Shown here: one piece after another, positions 10,834 to 22,612 of the stretch
Position numbering within the stretch: the first letter of the stretch is position 1
Layout of the letters: each line of letters begins with the position of its first letter
Origin: Ahaetulla prasina
Lineage: Eukaryota; Chordata; Lepidosauria; Squamata; Colubridae
Reading direction: 5' to 3'
Assembly: GCF_028640845.1 (NCBI RefSeq)
Contig: NC_080539.1
Coordinates: forward strand, 108,484,554 to 108,548,553
DNA: 64,000 nucleotides
The notes under the pieces: model-generated
Databases searched by the model: none
The model's input: the letters and a program-made list of their open reading frames with translations, nothing else
What the model was told of the DNA's origin: nothing
Program-made: the position numbers and the translations under genes

Positions 10834-12126
10834 GTGAGTTAAAAACAGATAATCATGAAGATGAGTGTGTTACATTGCTGATTGACAAAACCTAGACAGC
10901 CTATTATTATATCTACCCATCCTACACAGTAGTAAGTGATGTGTTTCTTGGTGGTTAAAAATTGGAATATTTCTCCCTAGCCTTAGCTCATTGTTTTAAC
11001 TACTTCATAGCATTGCCTCTGCCAATGCTGAAGAGATTCATAGACAAAATTTTTATATTTCCCAGAATCACAGCATAGAAGGGACCTTGCAGAGGTCCAG
11101 CCAATGTAGACACGCATGACACATGGCCATTCAGCTCTATTTTAAGCTCTTGGCATCTGACAAATATTAAGGAAAGTTGTCATGCCTTACCAAGATTAAA
11201 TATGGCCAGTACCAACAATAGTTCTTCAAAAATATTTTCTTCTGGGTTCTTTGTCTTGGTTGCTTGGTTCTGGACATGCTCCATATTCTCAGTATCCTTG
11301 CTAAAATGCACAAGTAAACACAATGTAATTGTTGTCTAACCAACCCAGAACAATGAGGAACAATGATTTCTCTTGATACTGAAGCTATATTTCTGTTGAT
11401 GAACTTTAGGATTACATTTGCTATTGTGAGAGCATATCATCAAATGTTTGCCTCGTGTTCAGCTTGTGTGACCCACCAAGCATGAACTGCTCTCCAGTAT
11501 GGTTCACCTTCCTATACTGTACACAAATGAAGGACTTTGCATTTGTCCTTGTAGAAATTATCTTTCTGGTTTGCTTTTTCACAAATTTGATTGTCATGTT
11601 TTTTAACCCCTAATCCAAGTAAGTTATAAATATATTTAGCAACACAAAGCCTAGAAAATAGCTGCCTGGTATCCCACTTGACACTTCTAGCTGGAGTGGA
11701 GCCACTGACGTGCAATGCTGTTTCAAAAATAGTTACAATTGGGACCATAGTGCCCTTAGAAAAGAAACTCCATTGGGATGGGGTCATCACTGAGAAAGAC
11801 CTCTTGCAGTTTTTCTGCTCTTAGTGCTTTAAAACCAAGGCAGATTCTAAAGTGTGTATATTCCTCTGCTCACTCATTTCATTCAATTGTTCCACACAGT
11901 AGATACAATTTCTATTTTCTTTTGGCTCTAGCCTTCCGTGCAATTTTAAATACCCTTTGAGGTTTCCCCGGTATTTTTGAGCAGACTGGGAAAGGGTTGC
12001 CAGCATTGCAGGTCAAATGGGGGTCTACCTTTTTCCTCCTTAAATAAGGGAACCTTTAGCCTTTACATTTCACGCTCATTTGTTTCTGCTGTATATCATT
12101 CCAAAGATGAAACCCATTTTTTGCAG
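10834..12126. other. PTPRK intron
   Basis: I see no repeat that I can name and no additional exon. Open frames at 11512-11960 on both strands show no recognisable product. Confidence 0.6.
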
Positions 12127-12203
12127 ATGATCACTCCAGGGTGATATTACAACCTGTGGAAGATGATCCTTCTTCAGACTACATTAATGCTAATTATATT
12201 GAT
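12127..12203 (+). CDS. PTPRK: PTPRK D1 exon, YDHSR motif
   Basis: This 77-nt exon follows ttttttgcag and is followed by gtaagt. It encodes (Y)DHSRVILQPVEDDPSSDY and INANYID, ending on a complete Asp codon. YDHSRV and DYINANYID are signature PTP-domain segments that position the phosphotyrosine pocket. The LQPVEDDPSSDYINA wording matches PTPRK rather than PTPRM. It exits in phase 0, so the next exon can be either the microexon at 12401 or the exon at 15434. Confidence 0.96.
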
Positions 12204-12400
12204 GTAAGTAGATTGTATATCTTGCTTTTTTTTTCTTTCCATCTTCTCTCTCTGAAACATTTTTGCATGCAATTCCTATGAAATGAATGAGAGCCTTCTT
12301 AATATTATGAACAAAATGTACACTTTTCCTTGTCCTCCGTCCTAGTACTCACTGACATTGTTGTGCTTTCTTTCACATCTGACTTTGATTTGGGCTGTAG

Positions 12401-12418
12401 ATTTGGCTGTACAGGGAT
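12401..12418 (+). CDS. PTPRK: PTPRK 18-nt alternative microexon (IWLYRD)
   Basis: An 18-nt segment lies between gggctgtag and gtaagt and encodes IWLYRD. It is phase 0 on both sides and sits 197 bp downstream of the previous exon. It would insert six residues between INANYID and GYQRPSHYIATQG in D1. I recall the same six-residue insertion as an annotated alternative form of human PTPRK. The exon, its consensus splice sites and the match are visible here; how often it is used cannot be read from DNA. Confidence 0.85.
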
Positions 12419-15400
12419 GTAAGTACCACTATATGTGAATAACAGCATCCTGTTATGACTATTTAATATAGTGAACATTCTCAGTTGCTTTACTGTTCTA
12501 ATTTTTATTACTAGATATATGTGCATGCCTCATTAATGAATTTCATTTATATATCTAGTCTTTTTAATGTTCCTTTGTGCTCTTTTTCTTTTTCTTTTAC
12601 CTACATTTTAAAAATATCCTTAGTCTTTTACAGTGATCATGAAAATCATTAGCTAAATCAATAAAACCTAACCCTTACAAGATTCATTTTTGCTTCTTTA
12701 TTACTCTTTTTTTTTTTGCATTGTTTAGTAATTTTTATTTTGTATTTCATTATTTTTGTGTGAGAAGCTGGATAATAGAATATAGTGTGTTGCTCTTGAA
12801 AAGAAACCTACTGATGGCCTGAAAGGGATAACGGGAGAGCTAGAGCAGGGGTCTCCAACCTTGGCAACTTTAAGACTTGTGGACTTCAACTCCCAGAATT
12901 CCTCAGCCAGCAAAGCTAGCTTTGTTGTCTCCTAGAGTTGTCTCCTGTTCTCAGAGGGGATTCATTAGAGCAATGGTGCTCCTACTAATCCTCAACCCTC
13001 ATATTTCTAATGCAAGAGAAGAATCCTCCACTTGCAATAAAAATGAAATAATAATAATGATGAGTTAAAAATGGTACTGAAGCTTACAGTTTTGGACAAA
13101 TGCAAATGAACATATGTGACCATGAACGCTATAATGGAATAATAACTTCCTAGACTACAGTCAAGGCTTGTATTTTTGATAATCTAATTCAATGCAGAAT
13201 TTCAAAATATCTAATGTGTGTAATCAGGACTGGTGTACTTAGAAAATACTTTTCTAGACAGGTGCCATTGCATGAATAGAGCAGTTATCACTCAGGAGAT
13301 GCTCCCACCAATAGTTTTAATAAAAAAGGGATTTCATAGCTACGTCCCTGATCATTCGAATGAATGCATGTGCAAGATTATGAGTTAGAGAACAATATTG
13401 ATCTGCGTTTTCAAGGCCTCAATTTTATTTCAGGAGTCTGCTGAGAGCTGTCATCTAACTCCTTGAGGGTTTCATTTCTCTGCAAGAAAATGTTTTCTTT
13501 CCCTGTTGTGTAGTACATTCTCAGGTTGTCCTAGAATTTTGTAGGATTTTTGCCCAAGGATCCTGACTTGCATTTTGTCTTACATATTATACTTTTTTTT
13601 TTTTTTTGCATTTATATCCCGCCCTTCTCCGAAGACTCAGGGCGGCTTACATTGTGTTAAGCAATAGTCTTCATCCATTTTTATACTATATACAAAGTCA
13701 ACTTATTGCCCCCCAACAATCTGGGTCCTCATTTTACCTACCTTATAAAGGATGGAAGGCTGAGTCAACCTTGGGCCTGGTGGGACTTGAACCTGCAATA
13801 TTGCAAGCAGTTGCTGTTAATAATAGGCTGCATTAGCCTGTTGCGCCACCAGAGGCCCCTACTTGTGCAGCAGTCTTGGTTTTAAAGGGCGCCATTAGTC
13901 AGCAGGATCTTAAAGTTGGTATATTTTAGTTCATGGTATTTCCAACAGATATGACATGCATCTGTACTCCAAATCACATTTTCTGTTTGAGTGCAGATCA
14001 CTGCACAGGTACAACACATAACTCTGCTTTTCTGAAAATCTCTGCGATTTTGTTTTGGATGTTAAAAAAACAAGGAAGCCATGGGCTGGTACGAGCCTTA
14101 GTGGCTAGTAATAGGCATTTCAATGTCATTGGCTCTTCAAAACAAAGTTAACATTTGCAATACTATACCAAATCCATAATTCTTAATGATTTCTCTTCCT
14201 TTCAAAAATCCATCAAAAAAGGTGTCTTTCCTGTCAAACTGAGTAAGAAGTGATGGAAAAACTGAAGAAGCAATGTTTTATATATATTGCTTTATATATG
14301 CATTTGTCAATAAGGCATCTTTGGGGATTCTTTTTCATAATAATTACGTGTTCCTTTGACCAACTGAGTGCAATGTGTTTAATACATGAAAATTATACAA
14401 TGCTGCTTCTAATCCTACCTTTAAGCCATAGAATCACGGAGGATAACATGTTTACATGTGCTAATACCATAGTTACTTGTTATGCTAATCAGACTAATTC
14501 CTTGCCTTCCCAAAATTCTATCATATAATTAGCAAAAACTTGATGAAATAATATTAATAAGATCCAGTAATTTTTTTTCTTGTTTCATATTCTAACCATT
14601 AACCAATTATGGTTAATTCTTGTTTACTTGATTTTAGCCAAAAGGTCAACAAATCCGTTTTTAAAGTATATGTACATGGAATCCTTCCCTGCATTTTATA
14701 ATAGTACTGTAGAGAAAGTTCAGTAATGGCACATATATGTGTGTTCATCTTTATATTATGTCTACACATTCTTAAATTCTAAACTTTGTTTTATGTAGTT
14801 GCACAAAATTGCAGTATTGCATGTAGATTTGCAATCTGTACACACATATACATTGTCCAGCTCTAATGTTCAGCCATTCTGCTTACTCATTATGGCTCCA
14901 TTTTTTTTCTGGTGCATTCATAGTGAAAGTTTTTGCTAATGGCTTGGTTGTTTTGTGCTTAATATTTAAAATAACAAACAAAACTTTGTCAATCTGTATT
15001 TTTTAAGTGAAGGCAAATCTCATAGGTGCTTAGAACAATTTCATAGTTTTACTGAATTAGAACCAAAAACAAATTTGAAATTCAATAAATGGCAACAGTT
15101 ATGGATTTCACAAAGCAGAATGATTAGGAAACAATGAGCCACTTCATTTTGATGTACACAGTATACGTTTACAGGAACTTTTCATTTGGTTCTAAGTGCC
15201 ATTGTCCAAAAATAACACTTTGAAATCAGCTGGGCTTATTTCACATCCAACACTTCGATGTTCTAGAAATGGTTGAAACTATGTTGTTGAATATGGTTGA
15301 TTGGATTAGCCACTACTAGCCTAGTTGTAAAGAGTATCTAGGAATATTCTGGTATGCCTTCATTTTCCCTATTTGGTTTGATTTTTAAAACTTACAGACT

Positions 15401-15433
15401 GTTTTAAAAATCAACCTATATTTGTTTTTATAG
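12419..15433. other. PTPRK intron
   Basis: It holds a short hAT-derived fragment at 12847-12912 (ggggtctccaaccttggcaa, then acttcaactcccagaattcc) and a minus-strand SINE at 13590-13860. I see nothing recognisable in 13861-15433. Confidence 0.6.
13590..13860 (-). repeat. tRNA-derived SINE, minus orientation
   Basis: After a T-rich tract it reads tttatatcccgcccttctcc, gaagactcagggcggcttac, then caacaatctgggtcctcatt, and ends tgcgccaccagaggcccc. The end is the tRNA-like head on the minus strand. Sister copies lie at 48678-48822 (truncated) and 55275-55543. Confidence 0.7.
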
Positions 15434-15470
15434 GGATACCAGAGACCAAGTCACTACATTGCAACCCAAG
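15434..15470 (+). CDS. PTPRK: PTPRK D1 exon (GYQRPSHYIATQ)
   Basis: This 37-nt exon lies between ttttatag and gtaaga and encodes GYQRPSHYIATQ plus the first base of Gly. The YIATQGP motif of classical PTPs is split across this junction. It enters in phase 0, which fits direct joining to 12203 or to the microexon end at 12418. Confidence 0.95.
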
Positions 15471-16615
15471 GTAAGATTTTGTGGAAAATATGTGTAAAAT
15501 TCTTAATAAATGTTGTAAGTTAGGCATGATTTTCCAAAGTGCTGCTTTGGGTGTCTATATCACCAATACAGGTAAAAAAGAGAAAAAACTTTAATCTCTA
15601 TTTTTGTGAATTTGGTGAGAGAGAGTCTTGTTTGTTAAGATAACATGAGTAGGCATTATGTAATTTCTGAGAAGTCTGGATTATAAATTAATTAGCATGC
15701 CTGTTTTATTCAGTTAACTTTCTACCAAAAATGGGTGAAGAATTGCAGTGGGGAGGGATCCTGTTCAATTTCAGTGGTGTGATCTTGGAAAGAGGCTCCA
15801 TGCCCTACAGAAAAGGAACCTTGGTCTCTGATGCTATCCTTTATCCATGCTGGCCAACCAAGCACCTTGGCAAATACAGGACATGTGAACACTAACTCTC
15901 TCCTGGTTGTAGGTATTCAGAAGCAGCATACTATTCTTGAACCAGGATGTTAAGGCATGATGGCTGATACCAATAATCCTATAAAGACTGCCTGTAAGAA
16001 AGAAATATTAACAAAAGCTAATGAAAACAAGGCTTATGATACATGAGTATCAACATTCAAAATGGAGATGCCAACACAGATCTGGGCTTATTTCACATCC
16101 AACAATTCTCATATTTTTCCAACGTGTTGGCTTATAATAAATGATGGTAATGGACAATTAAGTCAAACAATAAATATTGTGATAATCTTTAGGGATGTGC
16201 AATACTACTTCAAAGTATACAAAGACTTTCTGTGTCCTTTTCCAGTATTGTAAGTTTTCATTGGAAAAGATGAAGCTTTGAAATAATTGCTGATAGGTGC
16301 ATTACACAACCTGAACGGTATGATTTTCTAAGTGTTAATGAGTCCATTCTAAAATTCCATTAATTCTCAGATATTGGGGATTTTTTTCACTAAAGCAGCT
16401 ACAGTAGCTTAATCTTTATTTTTTATTTTTTTAAAAAAAACTAATAATCTGCTTTCTGTGAGATATTTCAATACTAATTATTAATGTGCAGAAGTTTTTG
16501 AAAGATTACTGAAATCATTCATACCTACCTTGAATACCTGACAGCTATTTTAAAGATAGTAGCTTTACAGAGGTGTTTTTTTTTTTAATTCATTTATAAG
16601 CGTTTTCTTTGTTAG
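15471..16615. other. PTPRK intron
   Basis: I see no repeat that I can name and no extra exon. The last part has a long T-rich tract at about 16577-16587 before the acceptor gttag. Confidence 0.6.
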
Positions 16616-16713
16616 GTCCAGTACATGAGACAGTCTATGATTTCTGGAGAATGATATGGCAAGAACAATCAGCCTGCATTGTTATGGTTACAAATTTAGT
16701 TGAAGTGGGTCGG
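16616..16713 (+). CDS. PTPRK: PTPRK D1 exon ([10 protein letters not shown])
   Basis: This 98-nt exon lies between tttgttag and gtaagt and encodes (G)[17 protein letters not shown] followed by [22 protein letters not shown] and IVMxTNLxExGR are core PTP-fold segments. The open frame continues into the intron to 17013; the donor at 16714 and conservation place the true end. Confidence 0.96.
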
Positions 16714-17161
16714 GTAAGTATCTCCTTAGAAATGCCAAACCACATTAAAATTTGTAGTTCCATTGCTAAGACAAACAGAAGCAAAATGAGGAAGAACAAA
16801 TGCCAACTTTTAAGTGACCAATATAGAGCCAAAATTCAATACTTCTGTTTGCATGTCTGCAATCCATTGCGGCTTTGGGTTGATAGGAAAAATGTGAATG
16901 CAAGCGCATGTGAGCATTTGAGGTTTTTTTCTGGAAATCCATTCATACTCCCGTACCATTCAAAGGGTGTTCATCCCAAGAAATACATGGTTATTATATA
17001 TATAGGCATTTAAAAGTTCTTATTCCACCCTTATTTTTTCACCATTTCCACCCATATTTCCATTAATGAAATATGATCTACCACTAAATAAAAATAATGA
17101 TGTGATGTGTATGATACAGTTATTCCTCATTTGAGAAATGTTTCTATCCTGTTGATCGTAG

Positions 17162-17278
17162 GTTAAGTGCTACAAGTATTGGCCTGATGACACTGAAGTT
17201 TATGGGGACTTCAAAGTTGCTTGTGTGGAAGTGGAACCACTTGCAGAATACGTTGTCAGGACGTTCACCCTTGAAAGG
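17162..17278 (+). CDS. PTPRK: PTPRK D1 exon ([15 protein letters not shown])
   Basis: This 117-nt phase-0/0 exon lies between gatcgtag and gtaaat. It encodes [20 protein letters not shown] followed by [19 protein letters not shown]. KCxxYWP is a conserved structural motif of D1. It is followed by the exon that carries the WPD loop. Confidence 0.96.
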
Positions 17279-17574
17279 GTAAATATTTCTGGATTAGAGT
17301 TTCCTATTATTTAACTGAAAGCTGCTGTAAATTTATTACATTACGATCACCAGTAAGATTTATGTAAAATATTCAAGCCATTCTTTAATCGGCCCGCCAC
17401 TGCAGTACTTACAACACCTGAGTTGTAACACACTCATTCTGCTATGCCTAAACTTTCTAAATTGTTTTCCATTCACACCTCTGTCAATTTAATTTCCCTC
17501 TCACTTTTTCTTTTCATTGTATAAGCAGCTTCTCAAATGTCTATTAATTCTATTAGCATACTAATTTAGCGTAC

Positions 17575-17990
17575 AGTTTATTGATACCACTGTACCAGGA
17601 GACCCTAGAGTCGAAGAAAAAGAACTGGAAAAAAATCATGAAATATCGCGACCTGGCCATCAAAACTACATGGCTATGGATGAAACATGCAACAGTGATA
17701 CCTATTGTCATCAGTGATACCCACTGTCACTTGGTACCATGTCCAAGAATTTTACAAAACACATCAAGAAATTGCACTTCCTGCAATAACACCAGTGGGA
17801 CTGCAAAAAACTGTGCTACTCGGAACATCATATATTTTAAGAATATACTTGGTTGATGCCTAGGATGCTGGCAGCAACCTGTATCAACCATTAGTACCAG
17901 TCAATCATATTTGTGATACATTTTTAAATGTTCAGTTGACTGAGTTTCATGTTTAATGAATAAAAGAGATAATAATAATAGATAAATACA
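17575..17990 (+). mobile_element. degraded non-LTR retrotransposon 3' end
   Basis: The translation around 17590-17700 keeps pieces such as PGDPRVEEKE, MKYRDLAIKTTWLWMKH and TVIPIVISDT. These resemble the C-terminal tail of an R4/Dong-like or related LINE, with frameshifts. It ends in gataataataata at about 17968. The family assignment is from memory of the motif pattern only. Confidence 0.4.
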
Positions 17991-18119
17991 GGCATATACT
18001 GTACATACATACACTTAGAAATATTCATAAATAATTTTAGTATCAGCTTTCTTGGATGATAATTTGCTAGGTAACCAGCTTCAGGTTTCTTTTGGGGCAT
18101 AGTTACATATAATTTAGAC

Positions 18120-18256
18120 CAGTGGTGGGATTCAGCCAGTTCGCACCACTTCGGGAGAACCGGTTGTTAACTGTCTGAGCAGTTTGGCAAGCTGGTTGTT
18201 GGAAGAAATCATTAGGGCAGAGAACCGGTTGTTAAATTACTTGAATCCCACCACTG
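18120..18256. mobile_element. short hAT MITE with 8-bp TSD
   Basis: This 137-bp element has termini cagtggtgggattcagcc and ttgaatcccaccactg. It is flanked by a perfect 8-bp duplication, atttagac, at 18112-18119 and 18257-18264. The inside repeats gagaaccggttgttaa twice. The CAG...CTG ends and 8-bp TSD fit the hAT superfamily. Confidence 0.9.
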
Positions 18257-19376
18257 ATTTAGACCTTTTCCTCGGTTATTTCACTGGTTAATTATCCACA
18301 CTTAATTAGTCTTACTTTATATACTATATGGTTGGTTCCTTATAATTTCAGTACCCAAAAAAAGAGTTGCATTAGAGTCAGATGAATATTGTTCCTACGT
18401 TCATAGTCTTGTAATCTTATTTATAGAAAATGGATTATGATTTAAGCCACTTTATATATGCCTTATTCAGACTTAAAAATAAGCAAGATTTCTCCACAAA
18501 TCTTGGTATCCTCCATTCCCAAACCACAAGCTCTTTATTCTTTGAAATTTGGGCGTTCCAGATGCTTAATTTAGCCTTCACCAATTTGATGTGCTACGTT
18601 AGGACTGAGATAAGATTCCCTTGTTTCTTCCCTTGCTCCTTGTGGAAGTCTGGTTTAAAATCTGCTAGCATGTAAAGGAATGTTTTAATTCTGGTCTTGT
18701 CACCAGGGTTTCCTTCACATATGTTTCTGGTTTCTTTATAACTGTAAAACAGGAGTACATAAGCTTGAGGTTTTTGTCAAGGACACTCAAATAGCAAGGA
18801 ACAGCAGGAACCATAGCAAGTTTTTATGAGATATGGAATTAGACCATTATATTTTTGATTGCTGTTTCCAATCCTGAGTATGTTTCCCTCCATTTACGAC
18901 ATCTTACTCATCTGTATACACATCATGGTTATACTTCACTTAAACATAAGGGCCTATCTAAACTTTAAACTGTTTTAGTTACCATTCTGTTTCAATGGAA
19001 CCAAAAGACCTACTTTGACATTAATGTAGACTTCCAGACTATTTCTTTAAAGGCTGAACTTTTCTTTCTTAGGGAACTTTGCATATATTGTTACAATTCC
19101 ATGATAACATACAATTGGCCTGGTGTACATGCAGTGTAAATATGCAATGATTAAAGTGTGATAAGTAATGAGTGCTATATTCACATTTTTATTGGTGTTT
19201 TTTTTAAGGAAACTGATTAAAATCAACTGAAGCTTGCATTTTTTTAGTCCTGTATACATTTTAACCACTTTAACACAAAAACAATCATCTTTTAAAAAAT
19301 TAACCAAAAACTAACTTATTTTGTAACTCGTGAGATGAAAGAAAAATACTCTTGTTATTATTTTCCATTTTGACAG

Positions 19377-19531
19377 AGAGGTTACAACGAAATCCGTGAA
19401 GTTAAACAGTTCCATTTTACCGGCTGGCCTGATCATGGAGTACCTTACAATGCAACAGGCCTTCTTTCATTTATACGCCGTGTAAAACAATCTAACCCCC
19501 CAAGTGCTGGGCCTATTGTTGTGCATTGCAG
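19377..19531 (+). CDS. PTPRK: PTPRK D1 exon with WPD loop and HC of the P-loop
   Basis: This 155-nt exon lies between ttttgacag and gtgtgt, phase 0 in and phase 2 out. It encodes [20 protein letters not shown], then [20 protein letters not shown] and [11 protein letters not shown] plus two bases of Ser. WPDHG holds the general acid Asp, and HC is the start of the catalytic [10 protein letters not shown] loop, whose remainder is in the exon at 24811. The last 117 nt recur as part of a tandem duplication at 21014-21130. Confidence 0.97.
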
Positions 19532-22500
19532 GTGTGTAGAAAAGAGGTAGATGCATTTTCTATCATTCTTGATGTGTGCATGATCTGTCAAGTTTTGTGA
19601 CGTGTTGTGGTGTGATATGGGGTGAGTGGATCAGATGACTTGACTTATTATTTCCAACTGACTCTTTTGACAGATAACTCCATGATCCAATTTCCAAAAA
19701 TGTCTGTTTCAGTGTCTATGTTCTAAAGTTATCTGGACTGTTTTAAGTACTACTAAGGCATAAGGTTGCTTTAGATCAATGTTCCAACCTGGAAGTCTCT
19801 ATATATAGTAAATTACACTATTATGAACCTGAGGTTGGCAGTTGCTTGTTTTTATAGACTACATAAAATAATCTATATAAACAATAGTTTTACTTCTTAA
19901 TAAGTAGGAAAAGAATTCAAAAGCAGAAATATCTAAGTTATTGGTGAATCTAAACTTGCAGCTAATTATATAAAAGAAATCAAGCGTTTTCTCTCATTGC
20001 TACTTTTTATCCTACTGTACATTGCAAGACCTACAACTTGCTTCTGAGAAGTATTAACATATTCCTCTGCAGGTAATAATAAACAATACTATTTTTTATT
20101 ATTTCCTTCACTTATTTTAATCTTGTTGCAAGACCTTTGTAGTATCACATGCTTGGATTTTTTATAAAAAAATATAGAATATAGTCTGATCTTATATACT
20201 AGGGTAATTTATTTAGTGGATATTTTTACTGTAATAGATAACCTTCATATTTTGGTTAGCAGGCTAGTTAAGTATGAACTTGGATATAAGTGTTAAATGG
20301 ATTGCTAGCTGGCTTAAAACATGTTCAAATAATGTTCCACATTAACCTAGAAGGAAGTATCAAATGAGATGTCACACACTTCCATTCTGGACATGTATAT
20401 ATTGACATTTTCTGTAATGACATGGAGGTGGAGAGGATGCTTATCAAAAATTGATGGGCTAGGTAAAGAAAATTTAAAAATATCTTAAAAATTTAAAGAA
20501 ATTGGTTGGAAACAACGGAATGAAAATTAGTTAATCAAAGGTCTTACTCAGAAATAACAAATCAAATAGACACCTAGACTGAGAAGGAGAATTCAGATGA
20601 AAAAAAAAATGGGACAATAAGGACAATCTAGGAATTGTCAGCATTTTCTTGATTAACAAGGCAAAAACCCTGTAGAAATTTACTTCCCAGAACATGAAGT
20701 CTGGGAGTAGGTTGGCTATAGCAGAAGCATGAAGCCATTATGAAATAATTCCCAGGACTGCTGAATATCAAATGCGAATTCTGTTTATATCAACCTGCGT
20801 TCAGATTTCTTTTGCCAAGAAGCAAAACTTTTTTTAGTAGGAGATAACATTTCCATCTGTTTCTTGTTTCACTAATGGCCTGATCTGATATCAAATTGCT
20901 TACTTTTCACTTAATGAAAACCAACTTTTACAAAATCTATAAACTAAGTCCTAGCAAGAGGAAAAGTTTTGCTTTGCTTTGAAGAGGAAAAACTAAGTAC
21001 TATCACAGATCCCTTTTACCGGCTGGCCTGATCATGGAGTACCTTACAATGCAACAGGCCTTCTTTCATTTATACGCCGTGTAAAACAATCTAACCCCCC
21101 AAGTGCTGGGCCTATTGTTGTGCATTGCAGGTGTGTAGAAAAGAGGTAGATGCATTTTCTATCATTCTTGATGTGTGCATGATCTGTCAAGTTTTGTGAC
21201 GTGTTGTGGTGTGATATGGGGTGAGTGGATCAGATGGCTTGACTTATTATTTCCAACTGACTCTTTTGACAGATAACTCCATGATCCAATTTCCAAAAAT
21301 GTCTGTTTCAGTGTCTATGTTCTAAAGTTATCTGGACTGTTTTAAGTACTACTAAGGCATAAGGTTGCTTTAGATCAATGTTCCAACCTGGAAGTCTCTA
21401 TATATAGTAAATTACACTATTATGAACCTGAGGTTGGCAGTTGCTTGTTTTTATAGACTACATAAAATAGTCTATATAAACAATAGTTTTACTTCTTAAT
21501 AAGTAGGAAAAGAATTCAAAAGCAGAAATATCTAAGTTATTGGTGAATCTAAACTTGCAGCTAATTATATAAAAGAAATCAAGCGTTTTCTCTCATTGCT
21601 ACTTTTTATCCTACTGTACATTGCAAGACCTACAACTTGCTTCTGAGAAGTATTAACATATTCCTCTGCAGGTAATAATAAACAATACTATTTTTTATTA
21701 TTTCCTTCACTTATTTTAATCTTGTTGCAAGACCTTTGTAGTATCACATGCTTGGATTTTTTTTAAAAAAATATAGAATATAGTCTGATCTTATATACTA
21801 GGGTAATTTATTTAGTGGATATTTTTACTGTAATAGATAACCTTCATATTTTGGTTAGCAGGCTAGTTAAGTATGAACTTGGATATAAGTGTTAAATGGA
21901 TTGCTAGCTGGCTTAAAACATGTTCAAATAATGTTCCACATTAACCTAGAAGGAAGTATCAAATGAGATGTCACACACTTCCATTCTGGACATGTATATA
22001 TTGACATTTTCTGTAATGACATGGAGGTGGAGAGGATGCTTATCAAAAATTGATGGGCTAGGTAAAGAAAATTTAAAAATATCTTAAAAATTTAAAGAAA
22101 TTGGTTGGAAACAACGGAATGAAAATTAGTTAATCAAAGGTCTTACTCAGAAATAACAAATCAAATAGACACCTAGACTGAGAAGGAGAATTCAGATGGA
22201 AAAAAAAATGGGACAATAAGGACAATCTAGGAATTGTCAGCATTTTCTTGATTAACAAGGCAAAAACCCTGTAGAAATTTACTTCCCAGAACATGAAGTC
22301 TGAGAGTAGGTTGGCTATAGCAGAAGCATGAAGCCATTATGAAATAATTCCCAGGACTGCTGAATATCAAATGCGAATTCTGTTTATATCAACCTGCGTT
22401 CAGATTTCTTTTGCCAAGAAGCAAAACTTTTTTTAGTAGGAGATAACATTTCCATCTGTTTCTTGTTTCACTAATGGCCTGATCTGATATCAAATTGCTT

Positions 22501-22612
22501 ACTTTTCACTTAATGAAAACCAACTTTTACAAAATCTATAAACTAAGTCCTAGCAAGAGGAAAAGTTTTGCTTTGCTTTGAAGAGGAAAAACTAAGTACT
22601 ATCACAGATCCC
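19415..22612 (+). repeat. 1,599-bp tandem duplication spanning part of the WPD exon
   Basis: Copy 1 is 19415-21013 and copy 2 is 21014-22612. Both start ttttaccggctggcctgatc and end tatcacagatccc. By eye only about five single-base differences exist, for example agatgact/agatggct, aaataatcta/aaatagtcta and gtctgggag/gtctgagag. The offset is a constant 1,599 bp with no net indel. The unduplicated flanks are cagttcca to the left and ttgaaatacc to the right, so the breakpoints share only TT. Each copy holds 117 nt of the PTPRK exon plus about 1.48 kb of the following intron. The near-identity fits a very recent event or a false duplication in the assembly. Confidence 0.95.
21014..21130 (+). pseudogene. 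duplicated 3' part of the PTPRK WPD exon
   Basis: These 117 nt are identical by eye to 19415-19531 and would encode FTGWPDHG through IVVHC. The original acceptor and the first 38 nt of the exon are absent. The donor (AG|gtgtgt) is kept. An AG at 21007-21008 (tatcacag) lies six bases upstream, but purine-rich sequence and no pyrimidine tract precede it. It is probably a non-functional exon fragment. If it were spliced after 19531, the frame would shift and hit a stop within the fragment. Confidence 0.75.

Larger units (their letters stand above)
17279..19376. other. PTPRK intron
   Basis: It holds a degraded LINE fragment at 17575-17990 and an intact short hAT MITE at 18120-18256. I see nothing else recognisable. 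Confidence 0.6.
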
